Assembly: GCF_003597395.2 (NCBI RefSeq)
Contig: NC_133773.1
Location: 127,214,913 to 127,278,912 of the forward strand
DNA: 64,000 nt
DNA from: Chelonoidis abingdonii
Lineage: Eukaryota; Chordata; Testudines; Testudinidae
Direction of reading: 5' to 3'
Part shown: one piece after another, positions 25,001 to 39,100 of the stretch
Layout: the number at the start of each line of letters is the position of its first letter
Numbering within the stretch: position 1 is the first letter of the stretch
The notes under the pieces: generated by a model
The model's input: the letters and a program-made list of their open reading frames with translations, nothing else
The model's database searches: none
Told to the model about the DNA's origin: nothing
Made by a program: the position numbers and the translations under genes

Positions 25001-28000
25001 TATGTATTTTCAAGAGTCTGCACAGTTCTCTAAGAGGCGTTGCTGTTTATCTCCCTGCATTACATAGGTGCCACAGGATGTAGGCATGCCGTTGAATTTT
25101 TTTAGTGTACTGAAGAAGAAATAATCTCAACAAATCCTGTATAAATGCACCTTTTTCATTCGGCTGTATTTTTTCATTGTACTAGATGTCGCTGGAGTTA
25201 TTGCTCAAAATTCCTTATATGTAAGAGGTACCTGCGAGAGTTGGCCTCTTTCCTACTTCTGTTCACCATTTCAGCAGAGCCACTCGTAGCCATATCAAAC
25301 AGTATGGGGACGGGGGAGGAGTGTAAAAGAGAAAAATAGGGAATATCTTAAACAAAATTTCCTTTTATGCAGGTGATAAATTTAATATAGCATCTCAAAC
25401 ATTGAAAATTAATGTCAGTTGTTCACATCAATAAAAGAATGGTGGTTTGTTTCCAGCAGTAAGATAAATGGATACACAACATAAGATCTAGGCCCACTTC
25501 ACACTCTTCTGCAAAAACAAAACAAAAAACTCACAAAGGGTGAAAACTTACTGAAAAAATCCACAATTTCTCTATTGCCCCATCTCCACTACATAATTCT
25601 TTTGTCAGGGCAGGGATGTAACCCTTGCTCAAGGGATAGGATCTAAGGTTTGTACAACCAGCAGCAGAACCAGCGTTGTCAGACCTTGCAGATTCACAAC
25701 CAGGCGTGTGCAGTTAACTATATGAAAACAGATTTATATAGACAAAACTAAGTTGATTCTTAGTTGCTGCTCAGAAGGGTAAAACCACAAATGGAATGAG
25801 CATTGCATTATAGTTCAAATTGGAGCCTAAAATTCAGCATATAATCAAGATGGCACTGCGTACTAGTGTCAGTAGGGTAAAGGTGCAGCACTGAGATGGG
25901 GGGACAAAGATAGCTTCAAGCCACTTTTATGCCTTCCATACTCTAGGTTGCTCTGAATGTCATTGCAGTGCTCAGAGCCTGCTTTAATTTAGCACAGTCT
26001 TAGCAACTGCCTCTAACTTATAGCAGTACTCTAGTCATTCCTGCTTGTTCCTGACATGCCTTTATACCCCTAGTTTTCACCTACCACCCCCCTTTGGGAC
26101 CCATACAGTGTCATCAAATAACTACAACCCATATAATCAGTGGGGACCCCATCCTGAAAAGTCTTTCCTGCATCCACTCTTTCGGCTTCAAACACCCCCT
26201 TCCCCCGGCCTCTCCAAGCTCATCATCAGAAGCAAGCTCCCTGCAGGTCAAGACATATCAACTCAAAGCAGCACCAGACCCTACCCAAAATGGATGCAAA
26301 ACCTGCAGACATATCTCCACTGCTACAATGATCAACACCCCCCACAACACACCTTTCAAGATTCATGGGTCCTACACGTGCTTATCACAACGTGTGGTGT
26401 ACCTCATCCAATGCACTAAATTCCCCAACACCAGTTATGTGGGTGAAACCAATCACTGTTCTCTCAAATGAACTCAACAGGAAAATGATAAAAGGTAAAA
26501 ACACCACATGACGTGTGGGGTGAACACTTTTCATAAAACCATCACTCTATATCTGACCTCTCAGTCCTCATCCTTAAAGGAAACCTGCACAACACTTTCA
26601 AAATATGAGCGTGTGAGCTAGACCCTAAAAATTATGGTCTTAATAAAAACACTGGATTTATGGCTTATTACAACAGTCTGTAAATGCACTAACCCCTTTT
26701 TTGGTCCTATGACTACAGGGGTTTTAATGAGCCACTTCACTTTAAATGGTCCCTTAGCACATATTCTGACTACTTATACTAAACCATCTGTTCATTCTTG
26801 TATTTAGCTGTGATACTCTTGACTATGTTTCCCAGACCTGAGGAGGAGCTCTGTGTAGTTCCAACGGTTGTCTCTCTCACCAACAGAAGTTGGTCCAATA
26901 AAAGATAGTACTTCACCCAGCTTGTCTCTCTAATATGCCTCTCTTCTGGCATATGCAGGCCTGTGTTGTCTCTATGCTAGGGAATTCCCTGGGGCTGCTC
27001 TGCCCCTTTTATCATATTGCTCCAATTCTTTTTCTCCTGGTTTGCTGCTGTGTCAGCACTTCACTGTTCTTTACGAAACATGGTGGAGTGACTGTCCTTT
27101 TTTGTCTCTAAAGGGCAGCCATCAGTGGTACTCATCTGTGAACTGATTGTGAGAAAAATGCTGTAGAGACTTTCTGCGAGGCACACTCTCTCTAATGAGT
27201 CAAGTGCATCCCTTGCACAATGCAGCCTGTGTTCACCTGTCCCCAACTTGCTCCAAGCCCAGCTTGCTGGATGCTGGTGCCAACTTGCAGAGCTGGCCAA
27301 GAATTTATACCTTTGTGGTACTACAGATATTTCCCCGTATTTATGCTTGCTAAAAGATGTAGAAATAGTTTCTGGTGTCACACAAATATTCTTCTATAGC
27401 CTGGACAAGCCTCAAACTTCAGAAGGAAAAAGGCCCAAGTCAAAGTTTTGAACCTGGGCCCAGGATAGGTACTATTTAATGTAGCCCCATTTTGTGAGAG
27501 CTGAAGTATGCACTGAATACGATGGAATGTAAATTTGTATACAGTGATCTAAACCAGATGTCACCATTCTTAAAAAGGATAAATAGACAGGAGACTGAAT
27601 GTAATTGGTAGCCAGTCTTTTCTTTGTCTTCTGCAAGAGGTTTTTGTAGTACAGGTATAGGTCCCCAAGTCATCAATTATCTTGTTCTACTTCATAGCTT
27701 GTATGCAAACTTTGACAATAATGTAATTTAATTAGGCAGTTGGAGAATGAGATTACATTACAATCAACTGGATGGTATATATGGTGGTTCTTGTTTATTC
27801 AGGGTCATTTTTCAGGGCTTGAAAAAAATACTAGTTGCCTACTTTTTAGTAAACTAAACCTATTAAAGCTAATAATGACAGGGTTTCATCAGTGTGGTCC
27901 CTGGTAAGAATTCAGAGAATGGATAAGGTTCTACATTATCTCTTCCTACGGTTTCCATTTTTGAGTCATCCTCCTACATGGTTAGCTCCAGTGACCCATC

Positions 28001-31000
28001 TCTACTTTTGCTCAAAGCTTTCTTGAGCAAAAGCACCGTGAAACTCACATAACTAATGCCAGTATTGTGCAGCGGTAAACATTGGAGCAGTCTGAAAACT
28101 CAGAAATTCCATACTGTTTCTGTTCATACTAGAATGTTATCTTTGCAATCACAAGGAGTAGAGAACTAAGGAAACTACATCCCAAAACTTAAAATTCTGC
28201 AGCAATTGATGGCTTAGATCCCCCCTCCTCTCCAATGAAACACACACACTCACCAGGAAAAGCTTTCTGCTCACCAAATGAACAAGTGGATATTTCAAGC
28301 TTTGGTCATTTTATTAAACAGAAGAGTACCTTACTACAAAAGCTGCTGTAAAAGCTTTGTTTCTTTCATACAACAATATTGTCTTGGCATAGTCTGTTTA
28401 GACTTTCATCCTTCTAAAGGTAGATGAATTGATTACCAGTCAGTTAATGATATATTGGTCTTTGGATGAGATTGTGTTTTTAAAAACACAATAAAAAAAC
28501 TGGTCTATGCTCTTTGTGGTCCATTGCCTTTTTTAACAAGTAGAGGTCTGCCCTGGTGTCAGTGGCCAAAATTTCTTCTCTTTCCTTTCTCTATCCCATT
28601 ACTGACCATGGTTTGTTGGTGCCCCCAAATCCCAGAGGTAGTTCCGGTTCAGTGATACAGTTTTATCAGCATTTTTTATTTTACATGAGCCTATGGCTGC
28701 AGTATTTGCCAGTGGATCCACCCCTTGTTGCAGAATTGTGCTCCAAGCTAAAAGCTTTTGTTTTCAAGAAAAAACAAATTTCTAGTTGTCTGGGTGTGAA
28801 GAAAAGCTTGAAAATGTGAACCAAGCATGAATTGATGTAGGGTTGTGTTCCTGAGTCTGCAGACAGCCTGAAACATTAGCTCTATAGATGTGAACAGCAC
28901 CACGCATTTCAGTGGGCTGTATACACTGAAGCTAAAAGATACATCTCTACCCCGATATAACATTGTCCTCAGGAGCCAAAAAATCTTACTGCGTTATATC
29001 AAACTTGCTTTGATCCGCCGGAGTGCGCAGCCCTGTCCCCCTGGAACGCTGCTTTACCGTGTTATATCCAAATTCATGTTATATTGGGTCGCATTATATC
29101 GGGGTAGAGGTGTAAATTTAATGTCAATATTGTTAAGTCTTTCATCGTTGATCATTTTAGAAGATTTATCCAGCCAATATGCTTATGCCTCAAACCCAAG
29201 CCACTTCCTGTACCTTTCAAAAATACAAAACCCCCGACTCATCCTTCTCCAGCTGCAAAAACCTTCTGCTTCTTTCCAGATAGCTTCAGCCATGTAGAAG
29301 CATGGACAGTGTAGAGATCTGCAGTAGAACACTGAAAATATAGGGAGAGAACGAAATTAATACTACTATTGAAGTAAATAACACAGGGGCTACTGCATGG
29401 ATTGTATGACTGACTTTCAGAGCTAATTCACTACAGTCCACCTTTTTAAATTAAATTAAGCAGCTACAGTTTTTCCTGTGTGCTGTGCCAGAGTAACACA
29501 CACTCCACAGACCTTGCTGCAGAAGATCTTGTGTGTGTATTTAAGGCCTGATCCAAAGCCCTTTGAAATCAATGGAACGACCCCTTCGATTTCCAGGCAC
29601 TTTGACTTATACTCCATGCACACAGAACAACTTGCAGAATTGAGGCCTTAGTAAGCAAAAAATGGAACCTCTACCATAAAATGTGCTATATCTATCTTTT
29701 TGTTGTTGTTGCTTGCACAATAGAAGCACGGAGGTCTGCTATAGATAGAGAACACTACTGAATGTTCAGTTTTTTGCTCTAAGGCACTAAACTGTTAGCA
29801 ACTATTTCACATATCCCATAGTGATCGGAATGTTTAAGTGCAGCACACTGGGTGCCTTGCCATGGTACAGTGCCTTAGTACTAAGAGTTTTTCTTCTCTC
29901 TTCATTAAAGCAAAATTGCTATATAGCTGAAGCATATTGTGAAATGTGAGTTAGACTTGGGATTCACTGTAAAATATTTTTGTTTGTTGGAAATATTTAT
30001 TGGGAGGCCAAAAAATAAAAATTAGGACACTTTCTGACTGGGACCTGGTCTCTTTATGGCTGGATAAATGTGGAAAAAGTAGAATGTCATGCTTTGAAAT
30101 GCACATTTTGTACAGTCTTACATTGTAATTAATCTACTTTTAAATTGTGTCTAGGCCACAACTGAGTTGATTTCTCTAGAAACGTTTCTTATTAGCATTG
30201 ATTGATGCTTTCCTTTTACTTACAGACTATTTTAAACAAAGATAATTTTATATTTTCATAGGCACAAAATAACTTTAATTAGCCTGTAAAAATATCATTA
30301 GAGCCATATTTGAAACCTCTCCTTTAAGGAAAAGTAGTATAGAATTTAATCGGGATTAAGGCCCCCATTTTTAGGCAGCTAGTCACACGCACACAAACAC
30401 ACACACACACACGTAATTTACAGCAAAACCCTTACCACAATACATACAGTGTGACCAGGTGTAAAATATTAGTTGCTATACAGAAGGATAACTGTATTAA
30501 TTAAAAAGACTTTAACTGCAGGAGCAGGCACAGTGGTTCAATGAAGAAAAGGCCTGATCCTGCAACATGTAAAACTCCTACTGGCTTAACTCTTTAGGAT
30601 TGGCCCATAAGTCATTACAGGGTAAATATTCCATGAATGATTTCTAAAGGCCTGTATTTTTTTAAAAAAATATATGAAGTTACATTTAACATTGAATGAA
30701 CATAATACATATTTTCAATGTGACCAAGTTCACATTGTTGTAACACAGTCTGTCTTAGTGAATCTCATTTCATTATACAGGATTGCGGTAGGGTTTAAGT
30801 GTGGAAAAAACAGGTTAATATCTAAGAGGAGGGACTGGAATTAGCTTGGCAAATACAGTACTAGTATCCAGAATTCAGTAGTTGTATAATATTGTTTCCC
30901 AGAGCTACATTTTGAGTTCTTTGTTTATCCACATTGTCTGCAATAACTTCATCCTCTTTAAAGCAAACTTTTCTGTACCAAAACATATGGGTGCTTTCCA

Positions 31001-33124
31001 GGCAAACAAGGGCAGAATTTGGTCCTTCGAGTACATTCTAAGGCTCTGTCTGGACTAGAAAATTGAACCAGTTGGTTAAGAGTAGCTTAAGCACAAAAGG
31101 TTCATTGTGTCCAATCTTTAATTTAAAACCCATTTCAAATATGTGTCTCTTCCCCTCATTAGTGCTCTTCTAAACCATTTTGTTTGCAATGCACTCTGAA
31201 TCCTCCTCTGTCCTGCAGGTATCTCGCAGTTCCCAGATTTCCCAGAAGCAGTAGATTTTGGGACATTTCAAAAGCCCATGTTGGGACAGTGGAGGACGAG
31301 TTGAACCATTTCAGCTAGTCCACATCCACACTGGCACTGAAATGGATCAGACTGAAACAGTTGGAACTACAGTAGTTCTTAAACTTGAAGAGTTTTACCA
31401 GCATTCCAGTGGTAAAACAAGTTCTTGGAATCACAGATTTCTCTAATATTCACAAGACTTTTCTGCTTAGTCTAATATCCTACTGCTTGATGAGCTAAAA
31501 AGACAGGGTTTTTAGATTTTGGGCCCATGTACATTGAGAAAATTTACTAAACGCTTACAAAACTTTGTTCAGTTAAACCAATTTTAAAATTGGTTAGAGC
31601 CCAGGTGTAGACCCAGCCTAAAGGGTCTGATACATTTTGACAGAACCAATTTCAAGAGTTGAAGTGATCTTAAAAGAAGTTTAGTAAAAAGAGTTCAGGC
31701 TACCACAGACTACTTAAAATTAGGTGTACACTGTTGCTGTAACCTGATTTTGAAGTTGATTTAGCTGAGCCAGTTTTTTAAAAGATTGGAAAATTTTCCC
31801 AATGATGCTGTCACTCAGTGCATATAAATAACCAAATTGCTGGCTGAATAGTGTTTGGAGTTCTTTGTGTTGTTTTTTTAATGAAACCTGGGATTTAATT
31901 TAATAAATTTTTTTTTTCAGTTCTGACACTTGGTAAGAACAATCTGTTTCATTGCAATTATCTAACCCTGATGTTTGCATGAACCTTGTTCACATGACAG
32001 TAGATAGTATATTTGTCCTTCATCATATGCACACACAGTGTGTACTCAAATTTGTATGTGAAACATTTATGGCTGAATTACATGAAAAGCCATCCTTAAT
32101 ATGGATTTACACAATTCTTCAACTGATGATCCTTGATCAGTAGATTGGAAAGGTAGAGCTGTTCATAACATGGATATTGAAAAGCCATGTACACTTGGCC
32201 TTTTCAGACTTGGAGTCACTCTCACAGGGAGTGGGAGACAGGTCAGTCCTTGCTTACAGACAGCCCCCCATCCTGAGGCAAATTCTCACCAGCAACCACA
32301 TAACAAGAACACTAACCCAGGAACCTATCCTTCCAATGAAGCCCGGTGCCAACTCTGTCCACCTATCTATGCAGGGGACACCATCATAGGACCTAATCAC
32401 ATCAGCCACACTATCAGAGGCTCATTCACCTGCACATCTACCTATGTGATATATGCCATCATATGCCAGCAATGCCTCTCTGCCATGTACGTTGGCCAAA
32501 CCAGACAGTCTCTACGTAAAAGAATAAATGGACACAAATCAGACGTCAAGAATTATAACATTCAAAAACCAGTTGAACACTTCAATCTCCCTGGTCACTC
32601 GATTACAGACCTAAAAGTCATAGTAGCAGGGGAGGGATAGCTCAGTGGTTTGAGCATTGGCCTGCTAAACCCAGGGTTGTGAGTTCAATCCTTGAGGGGG
32701 CCACTTAGGCATCTGGGGCAAAAATTGGTCCTGCTAGAGAAGGCAGGACGCTGGACTTGATGACCTTTCAAGGTCCCTTCTGGTTCTAGGAGATTGGAAT
32801 ATCTCCAATTATTATTATTATATTACAACAAAAAAACTTCAAAAACAGACTCCAACAAGAGACTGCTGAATTAGAATTAATTTGCAAAATGGACACCATT
32901 CAGTTAGGCTTAAATAAAGAGTGGGAGTGGATGGGTCATTACACAAAGTAAAACAATTTCCCCATGTTTATTCTCCACACTGTTCTTCACAACTTCTTGT
33001 CAACTGCTGCAAATGGACCATTTTGATTACCACTACAAACAGTTTTTTTCTGCCCTGCTGGTAATAGCTCACCTTAACTGATCACTCTCGTTAGAGTGTG
33101 TATGGTAACACACTGTTTCATGTT

Positions 33125-33166
<42 letters not shown>

Positions 33167-36100
33167 CTTCCTACTGTGTTTTCCACTTCATGCAGCCGAT
33201 TAAGTGGGCTGTAGCTAGGGTGACCAGACAGCAAGTATGAAAAATCGGGACAGGGGATAGGGGGTTAATAGGAACCTATATAAGAAAAAGACCCAATAAT
33301 TGGGACTGTCCCTATAAAATCGGGACATCTGGTCACCCTAGCTGTAGCCCACAAAAGCTTATGCTCAAATACATTTGTTAGTCTCTAAGGAGCCACAAGT
33401 ACTCCTATATTTATCACTGTTAAGGTCATTTGTCTTTTTGTATTTTTCTCACTGTGGATCAGTGAAAATAGTCTAGTCAGTTTCTGTCAGTTTCTCTTGC
33501 TGGTTACTATGCACAAATGCTGCAGTCTCTGAGTTGCACATGATACAGAGGAATAAATGCTTTACAAATAAATAAATAGATAAAACTATTTCCACTGGAA
33601 TTTGTGTGTGTTTAATTTCTATTTGTTTTAAAGTTCTCCAGGCTGAAGAGTTGTAAAACCTTATTTGTCACTAAAGTCAGCTGACATGTCTCTGAGCACT
33701 CAGAGAGCAAGTAAGCTTAGTAAGAAGGCTGCATTTTTTATGAGTTTTTCTGGATTAACAATACAAATCCCATTTATTAACGGTCCTGTATATTTCTACA
33801 TAATTTAGTTGTTCTTAATCTATTGATTGCTATAGTACAGTTTATTTAACTTTTTAATGCACCACTTTGTGTTCTATTCTCATCCGCTTCATTGCTGCTT
33901 CTTCCTTAATCTCCACTCTCCTGATGTATGTGCAAAAATCCTGCTGCTGCATCTAAAGTCTATTACTTGTACACACAAATGATTGTGTGCAAATTTAGAA
34001 AATTTCCCTTCTTTAAACGTTTCCCGTAGTTTCATCCAAGAAGCAAACTGTTAATTCAAAAAACAAAACAAAATCCCCAGACACCTTTTAGAGGTTACAG
34101 ATGTATAGATAATAAATCTCCCAGGTTGATAGTTTCTGCATTTGTAGATTCTAATAATGTTATTTAACCTTTCCGATCTGGTTAAAGATCCGATTCCGGG
34201 CCCTGACTCTGCAAGCTGCTTAAGTATTCCTGTGCAATGGGCTGCTCATGTTTAGTTAGGCATGTGCTTGAGCAGGTTGTTGAACATGGCCCTATTCATG
34301 GGATCTTTTCCCATTTTTAAAGTTTAGATTACGAATGCAAAGCCTTGTATTTAAACACAAGACCCCATGCACAGACGGGAAGTCTTGTGGTGATCTTTCT
34401 CCAAAAAGATCACATTTTTCAACAGCGTTCTCCTTTCCTGATAGGCTGAAGGATGAAAAATTATCTCATATTAGCACTTCTTACGATTATGCCATTTAAT
34501 TCATACTTATTGTATTAATTATTGATATATGTTACTTTTTATTGATTGCATAGATTAACTAATGAGTGTGATATATGTAGTCAGACATGCAGTACTATAG
34601 AAATCATGTTTTGCAATTTATCTGTATTTTAATAATTGATCTGTCATAAAAAGTTAAAAAAATTGTTTGTCTACATGTTTGTCTTCTGTCTTCTGCAAAT
34701 TACATGGCCTTTTATGCATTAATAAATTGTCTTAGACTCTGTTAAATGTTGATGTTGAACACTTGTTCTAAACAGTAATAAAAAAAGCAAAGTGTCAGCA
34801 ATTTTTGTTCAGAAGTCAATAATTACCATGCTAAAATTGTTTGATGTACTGCAGCATGTAGCAAAATTGAAATGAAAAGTTATATCTTTGCAGAAAATGA
34901 TTATTTATGGCATATTTGCAATTTTCTTTATTAATTATGATTACTGCTTCTGGAGGTCTTAGGCAGTTTTAGGATCATCAGTCTATTAAGACTAATCTTC
35001 TCTGATGTTAAAAAGGCCCATTCATGCTAATGCATATGAAGAATGCTGATTTTCATTGCTCACTGAGATAAGGCTGACAGAAAAGGGCACAAGATTACAA
35101 ACTTTGCTTAAGTAATCACTTAGAGATCCACTTTATTGTAAAGACACACGGGAACTTCATATTGCTCTTGTTCAGTTGTATGTACAAAAAAGCAAGAAGT
35201 ATTTATTTTTTTAAATGCAAAAATATAGTCTTGGAATGTTTTATTTTATCACTTGCTTTGTTTTAGGGTTCTAAGGTAAAAATATTTCACTAACTATTTT
35301 ATGTGTCTGCTGCCAGCCAGTTGGTGAAAGAAAACACAGAATGCTGTAAACACACACACACACAGAATACCAGCTTATAGATGTTTATCTTTCTTTTTAC
35401 TGCTGGACTGGGTGGTATTTAATGTAGGAGACAAATTATAGTAGCTAGTAGTGTAGTAAACATGACAGAATATGCCGCAGTTGTTATAATTTTCCCCTTT
35501 TGTTTTTACTGCAAACACCATTCTTGATGTATGATGGAACATATATATATTTTTGAGGGGTATATTTTCCCAGTAGATAGGGCACAGGAATGGGAGTCAG
35601 GAGACATAGTGCTCAATCCAATTCCCATTTAAGTCAATTGAAAAACTCACTCTGACATGAATAGCAGTTGGATTGAGCCTGTTTTCTCTTCCTGGCTCTG
35701 CCACTGACTCACTTTGTGGCCTTGGCCAAGTTAATCCACATCTCTGTTTTTGTTTCCCCCGCTCTAAAATGGGGATAATGAATCATACTCAAGCTTGCAA
35801 ACTGCTTTGAGATCTAGATCTGAAAAGCACTACAGAAGTGCCAGCTATTATTATTTCAAGTGACCTGAAGTTTTGGGGCCTGAAGCTTTGACAAAGGGAG
35901 AGGAAAGGAAGCCATTGCTGTTGAATCAACTTCTATACAGAAATCCAGCCAAGCAGATCGTGTTTGTATAGAGGATATGCTATCACAGAGTAACTTTTCT
36001 ACAACATTCTTCATTTTTAATAATTTCAGACGGGCTAAACTCCGGCTATATTTGGAGCAGCTAAAACAGCTTGTGCCTCTTGGGCCAGATAGCACCAGAC

Positions 36101-39100
36101 ACACCACTCTAAGTCTGTTGAAAAGAGCCAAGATGCATATCAAGGTAAAAACAAAAATATCCATCCATACTTTGTTTTATCTAAAATAGAGCCTTCAGGA
36201 ATATGTATTGGTTGAAAAGGAACTTTTTAAAAAAAAAACAAAAAACACCAGTAAATCCACATGTAGTATTTCTGATCTTCCCTATGGCCAGGTCTTTATT
36301 AAACACTGTGGTCCGATGTTTGGCTGGGTGTGTTCTTTCAGCATGGTGTCCCAGCTCTGCACGGATAGCGGAGATAGCAGACTTTGATTGAACTGCCCAG
36401 TAACAACAGTTTGTAGCGAAGGAACTTGGTCAGGTTTATTGTTGATGAAGCACGGTATTAGTGTCTTATACTTGCACTGAGTGTACTTGTAGCATGTATG
36501 CCCGTGACAATGGACGCAGCTCAGTTAGATGGGATTTTCCACTATCTCTCTCGGCTGGCCAAAGATACTCCCTCTGAGATAACCTCTTGATACATCAATA
36601 CAAACAAGTTATGTATTGCTCCTGTGGTGTATCTAGGTGTCACCCTCTGACATATTTGGGTACCACCCACTGCCTTGTACTTATTGGTTTAATCAAAATA
36701 TCTCTACCCATCATGCTGTCATCATGACCTTATCTTTAAGATGGGTCAGCGTGGTCCTGTTATCTTTGGGAAATGTACTAGTATCGGGGTGTTCTGGTAC
36801 CACCCTTTTGGACTGTGTTTGCGTATATATTCTTGTACCTAACACTACTTAGGAATATATGCTTCTGCAATATCAGCCCTATTCTTTCCAGGTTCTGTGA
36901 GCAGGGCCTGTCTCTTGCTCACAACTTAACTTTGCTTTATACCTAGGTTTGCAAGGCATCTGGTTTTTGACCAGAATGCCCCGTTGAAAAGGGACCCTGG
37001 TGGCTCTGGCCAGCACTGCTGACTGGGCCGTGAAAAGTCAGGTCGGTGGCGCAGCAGGGCTAAGGCAGACTCCTGCCTGCCCTGGCTCTGCGCAGCTCCC
37101 AGAAGGGGCTGGCATGTCCCTGCGGCCCCTAGGTGCAGGGGCAGCCAGGGAGGCTCCGTGCGCTGCCCCCGCCTTGAGTGCTGGCTCTGCAGCTCCCATT
37201 GACTGGGAACTGCGGCCAGTGGGAGCTGCGGGGGTGGTGCTTGCAGGTGTGGGCAGCGCACACTGCGCAGAGCCACTGGGCCACGCCTCTGCCTAGGGGC
37301 TGGACATGCCGGCTGCTTCCAGTAGTACAGAGCCAGAGCAGGCAGGGAGACTGCCTTACCCCGCTGCGCTGCCAACCAGGAGCTGCCTGAGGTAAGCACC
37401 GCCTGGCAAGAGCCCACACCATAAACTCCCTACCCCAGGCTGGAACCCCCTCCTACACTCTAACTCTTTCCCAGAGCCCACATCCACCCCCCCCTGCATC
37501 CCAACCCCTGACCCCAGTCCTGAGCCTCCTCCCACATGCCAAACCCCTCGGCCCTGGCCCCACCTCAGAGCCAACACTCCCAGCTGGAGCTTGCACTCCA
37601 ACCCCTTTCCCCAGCCCAGAGCCCCTTCCTGCATCCTGAATCCCTCATTTCTGGCCTCACCCCAAAGCCTGCACTTCCCAGCCAGAGCACTCACCCCTTC
37701 CTGCACTCCAGCCCCCTGTCTCAGCCCAGTGAAACTGAGTGAAGGTGGGGGAGAGCGAGCGATGGATAGAGGGGGGCTGGAGTGAGTGGGGGATGAGGCT
37801 TCAGAAAAGGGACGGGGTAAGGGTGTTTGTTTTTGTGCAATTCTAAAGTTGGCAACCCTATTTATAGCAGCAAAGCTTTAACCCCTGCTTTAGCCCAGGC
37901 CTCAGACCAGGCCTTTGATACAAGGCCTTATGTCTCAGGCCCTCTTTCTACTACAAATGTTTCAACCTCTGGATCAAGTATTGTTTCATCTGAAGCAACA
38001 CTTTAAAAATGACGGTGCAGTCCCAAGCATATAAAATGTTGATTTCTGCTCAATCTCTTCTGGTTTATACTCTGCCTTATTACCATAATGCACATGTCAA
38101 TAATGGCTGTTCTCTGATTTTTTGAAAGGCTGGGGGCAGGCTGGTATGCTACTGCACTGCTGTTAATGTAAAAGATAACCCTATTCAGGGTTGAAAAACT
38201 GATGGGGAAAAGCTTATTGCTATTAGTAATACTATGTCCCCTGTATCTTGACTATTAGATATTCTAATGCTTGACAGTCATTAAAAAGACTGAAAGATGG
38301 CTTCTGCTTTCAAAATATTTTTTATCTGATGTACTAATTGAATATAACAAATTACTTTAAAAAAACTTTTGTTTTTGTGTCCAGTATTGTAGTCATTCAG
38401 TTGGTTCATTCTAAAGTTACAGCAAAGTTCACTGTGTGATAAGAAAAGCGTTAAAGGGAATATAATACTTTATAGTAAAAAAAAATTAAAATATGATGGA
38501 ACAAGCCTGCTGTCATACAGCATTGTATTAATTATGCAGCTAACAGGAGTGGAACATATAGTTCTTGTCAAATATTGTAGATGAAGTTAAGCAAAACCAT
38601 CTTTATTAGTAATAAATACATTAGGGAGATCCTCAGCTGGTATAAATCATTGTAGCTCCATTGTAGCTACACCAGTTTGTATCAGCTGAGAATCAGGCCT
38701 CTCATAGTTTAGATTAAAGTGAATGAAAGGCTGTGAATGCTCTTTTTGTTCTGGTCTGCAAATGATACTACCCGTATTGGGCCTTTGTACTACAGAATGC
38801 AGAACTACGATTTGCTTTGAATAGTGACCAATTTGTGTGATTAACCATGGAAACATCATTCAGATGCCAGTAAAGCTAGGAATAAATGCCCTTTGCTTGC
38901 TTTGTTCCTTGACCACTCTGAACATTACGATTAATCTCCAATTTTTGGAAAGTGAATAGTTTTTCTTTTTAAAGAATTAAACTGAACCTATTCCTCTTGA
39001 ATTGCCATTGGATTACTTCTCTCCAGCAGGTGTAGAGAACCACTTTTCTGAAGACTGGCTGGGCCTGCTATTATAGCTGCAATGACAGTCACACTAGTGC

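Larger units (their letters stand above)
32230..33406 (+). pseudogene. Penelope-like retroelement with GIY-YIG endonuclease, interrupted by a SINE and a MITE
   Basis: The + strand encodes [11 protein letters not shown] (Cys finger), [19 protein letters not shown], then [20 protein letters not shown] and [18 protein letters not shown], a nearly intact GIY-YIG endonuclease (YVIYAI...YVGQT, catalytic R in [10 protein letters not shown] in EHFNLPGH). The frame ends where a SINE is inserted at about 32632. The C-terminal part resumes at about 32826 ([12 protein letters not shown]), and the 3' tail (GGGCTGTAG | CCCACAAAAGCTTATGCTCA) is split by a MITE at 33215. The RT is missing. Sequence is better preserved than the 26-kb copy. 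Confidence 0.9.
13176..36029 (+). other. MXD4: MXD4 intron 3
   Basis: A 22.9-kb intron, the largest of the gene. It contains a T/CT tract (13.8 kb), CR1 fragments (14.6 and 19.5-22.6 kb), tRNA-like repeats and a MITE (15.8-16.6 kb), a hAT remnant (18.1 kb), MITEs at 23.1, 28.9, 31.0 and 33.2 kb, Penelope-like elements at 26.0 and 32.2 kb, and a MIR-type SINE at 35.6 kb. Gaps between these (for example 23.2-26.0, 27.0-28.9 and 33.4-35.5 kb) show no gene and no repeat I can name with confidence. Confidence 0.85.

Noticed and set aside
28556..28819. 87-residue open frame on the plus strand with a hydrophobic start
   Set aside because: No splice-site, codon or family evidence supports it, and length alone is within chance for A/T-rich DNA.
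28890..29297. 135-residue open frame on the plus strand
   Set aside because: It runs through a complete mariner-like MITE and has no protein motif.
32632..32705. tRNA gene
   Set aside because: The A and B boxes are those of a SINE head, followed by SINE body and ATT tail; the cloverleaf ends are not those of a functional tRNA.
33128..33163. CRISPR-like or other repeat array
   Set aside because: It is a simple (TG)n microsatellite; no array with unique spacers occurs in the window, and the genome is eukaryotic.
36926..37417. 163-residue open frame on the minus strand
   Set aside because: It lies within a GC-rich MITE with inverted ends, and no family resemblance is visible.
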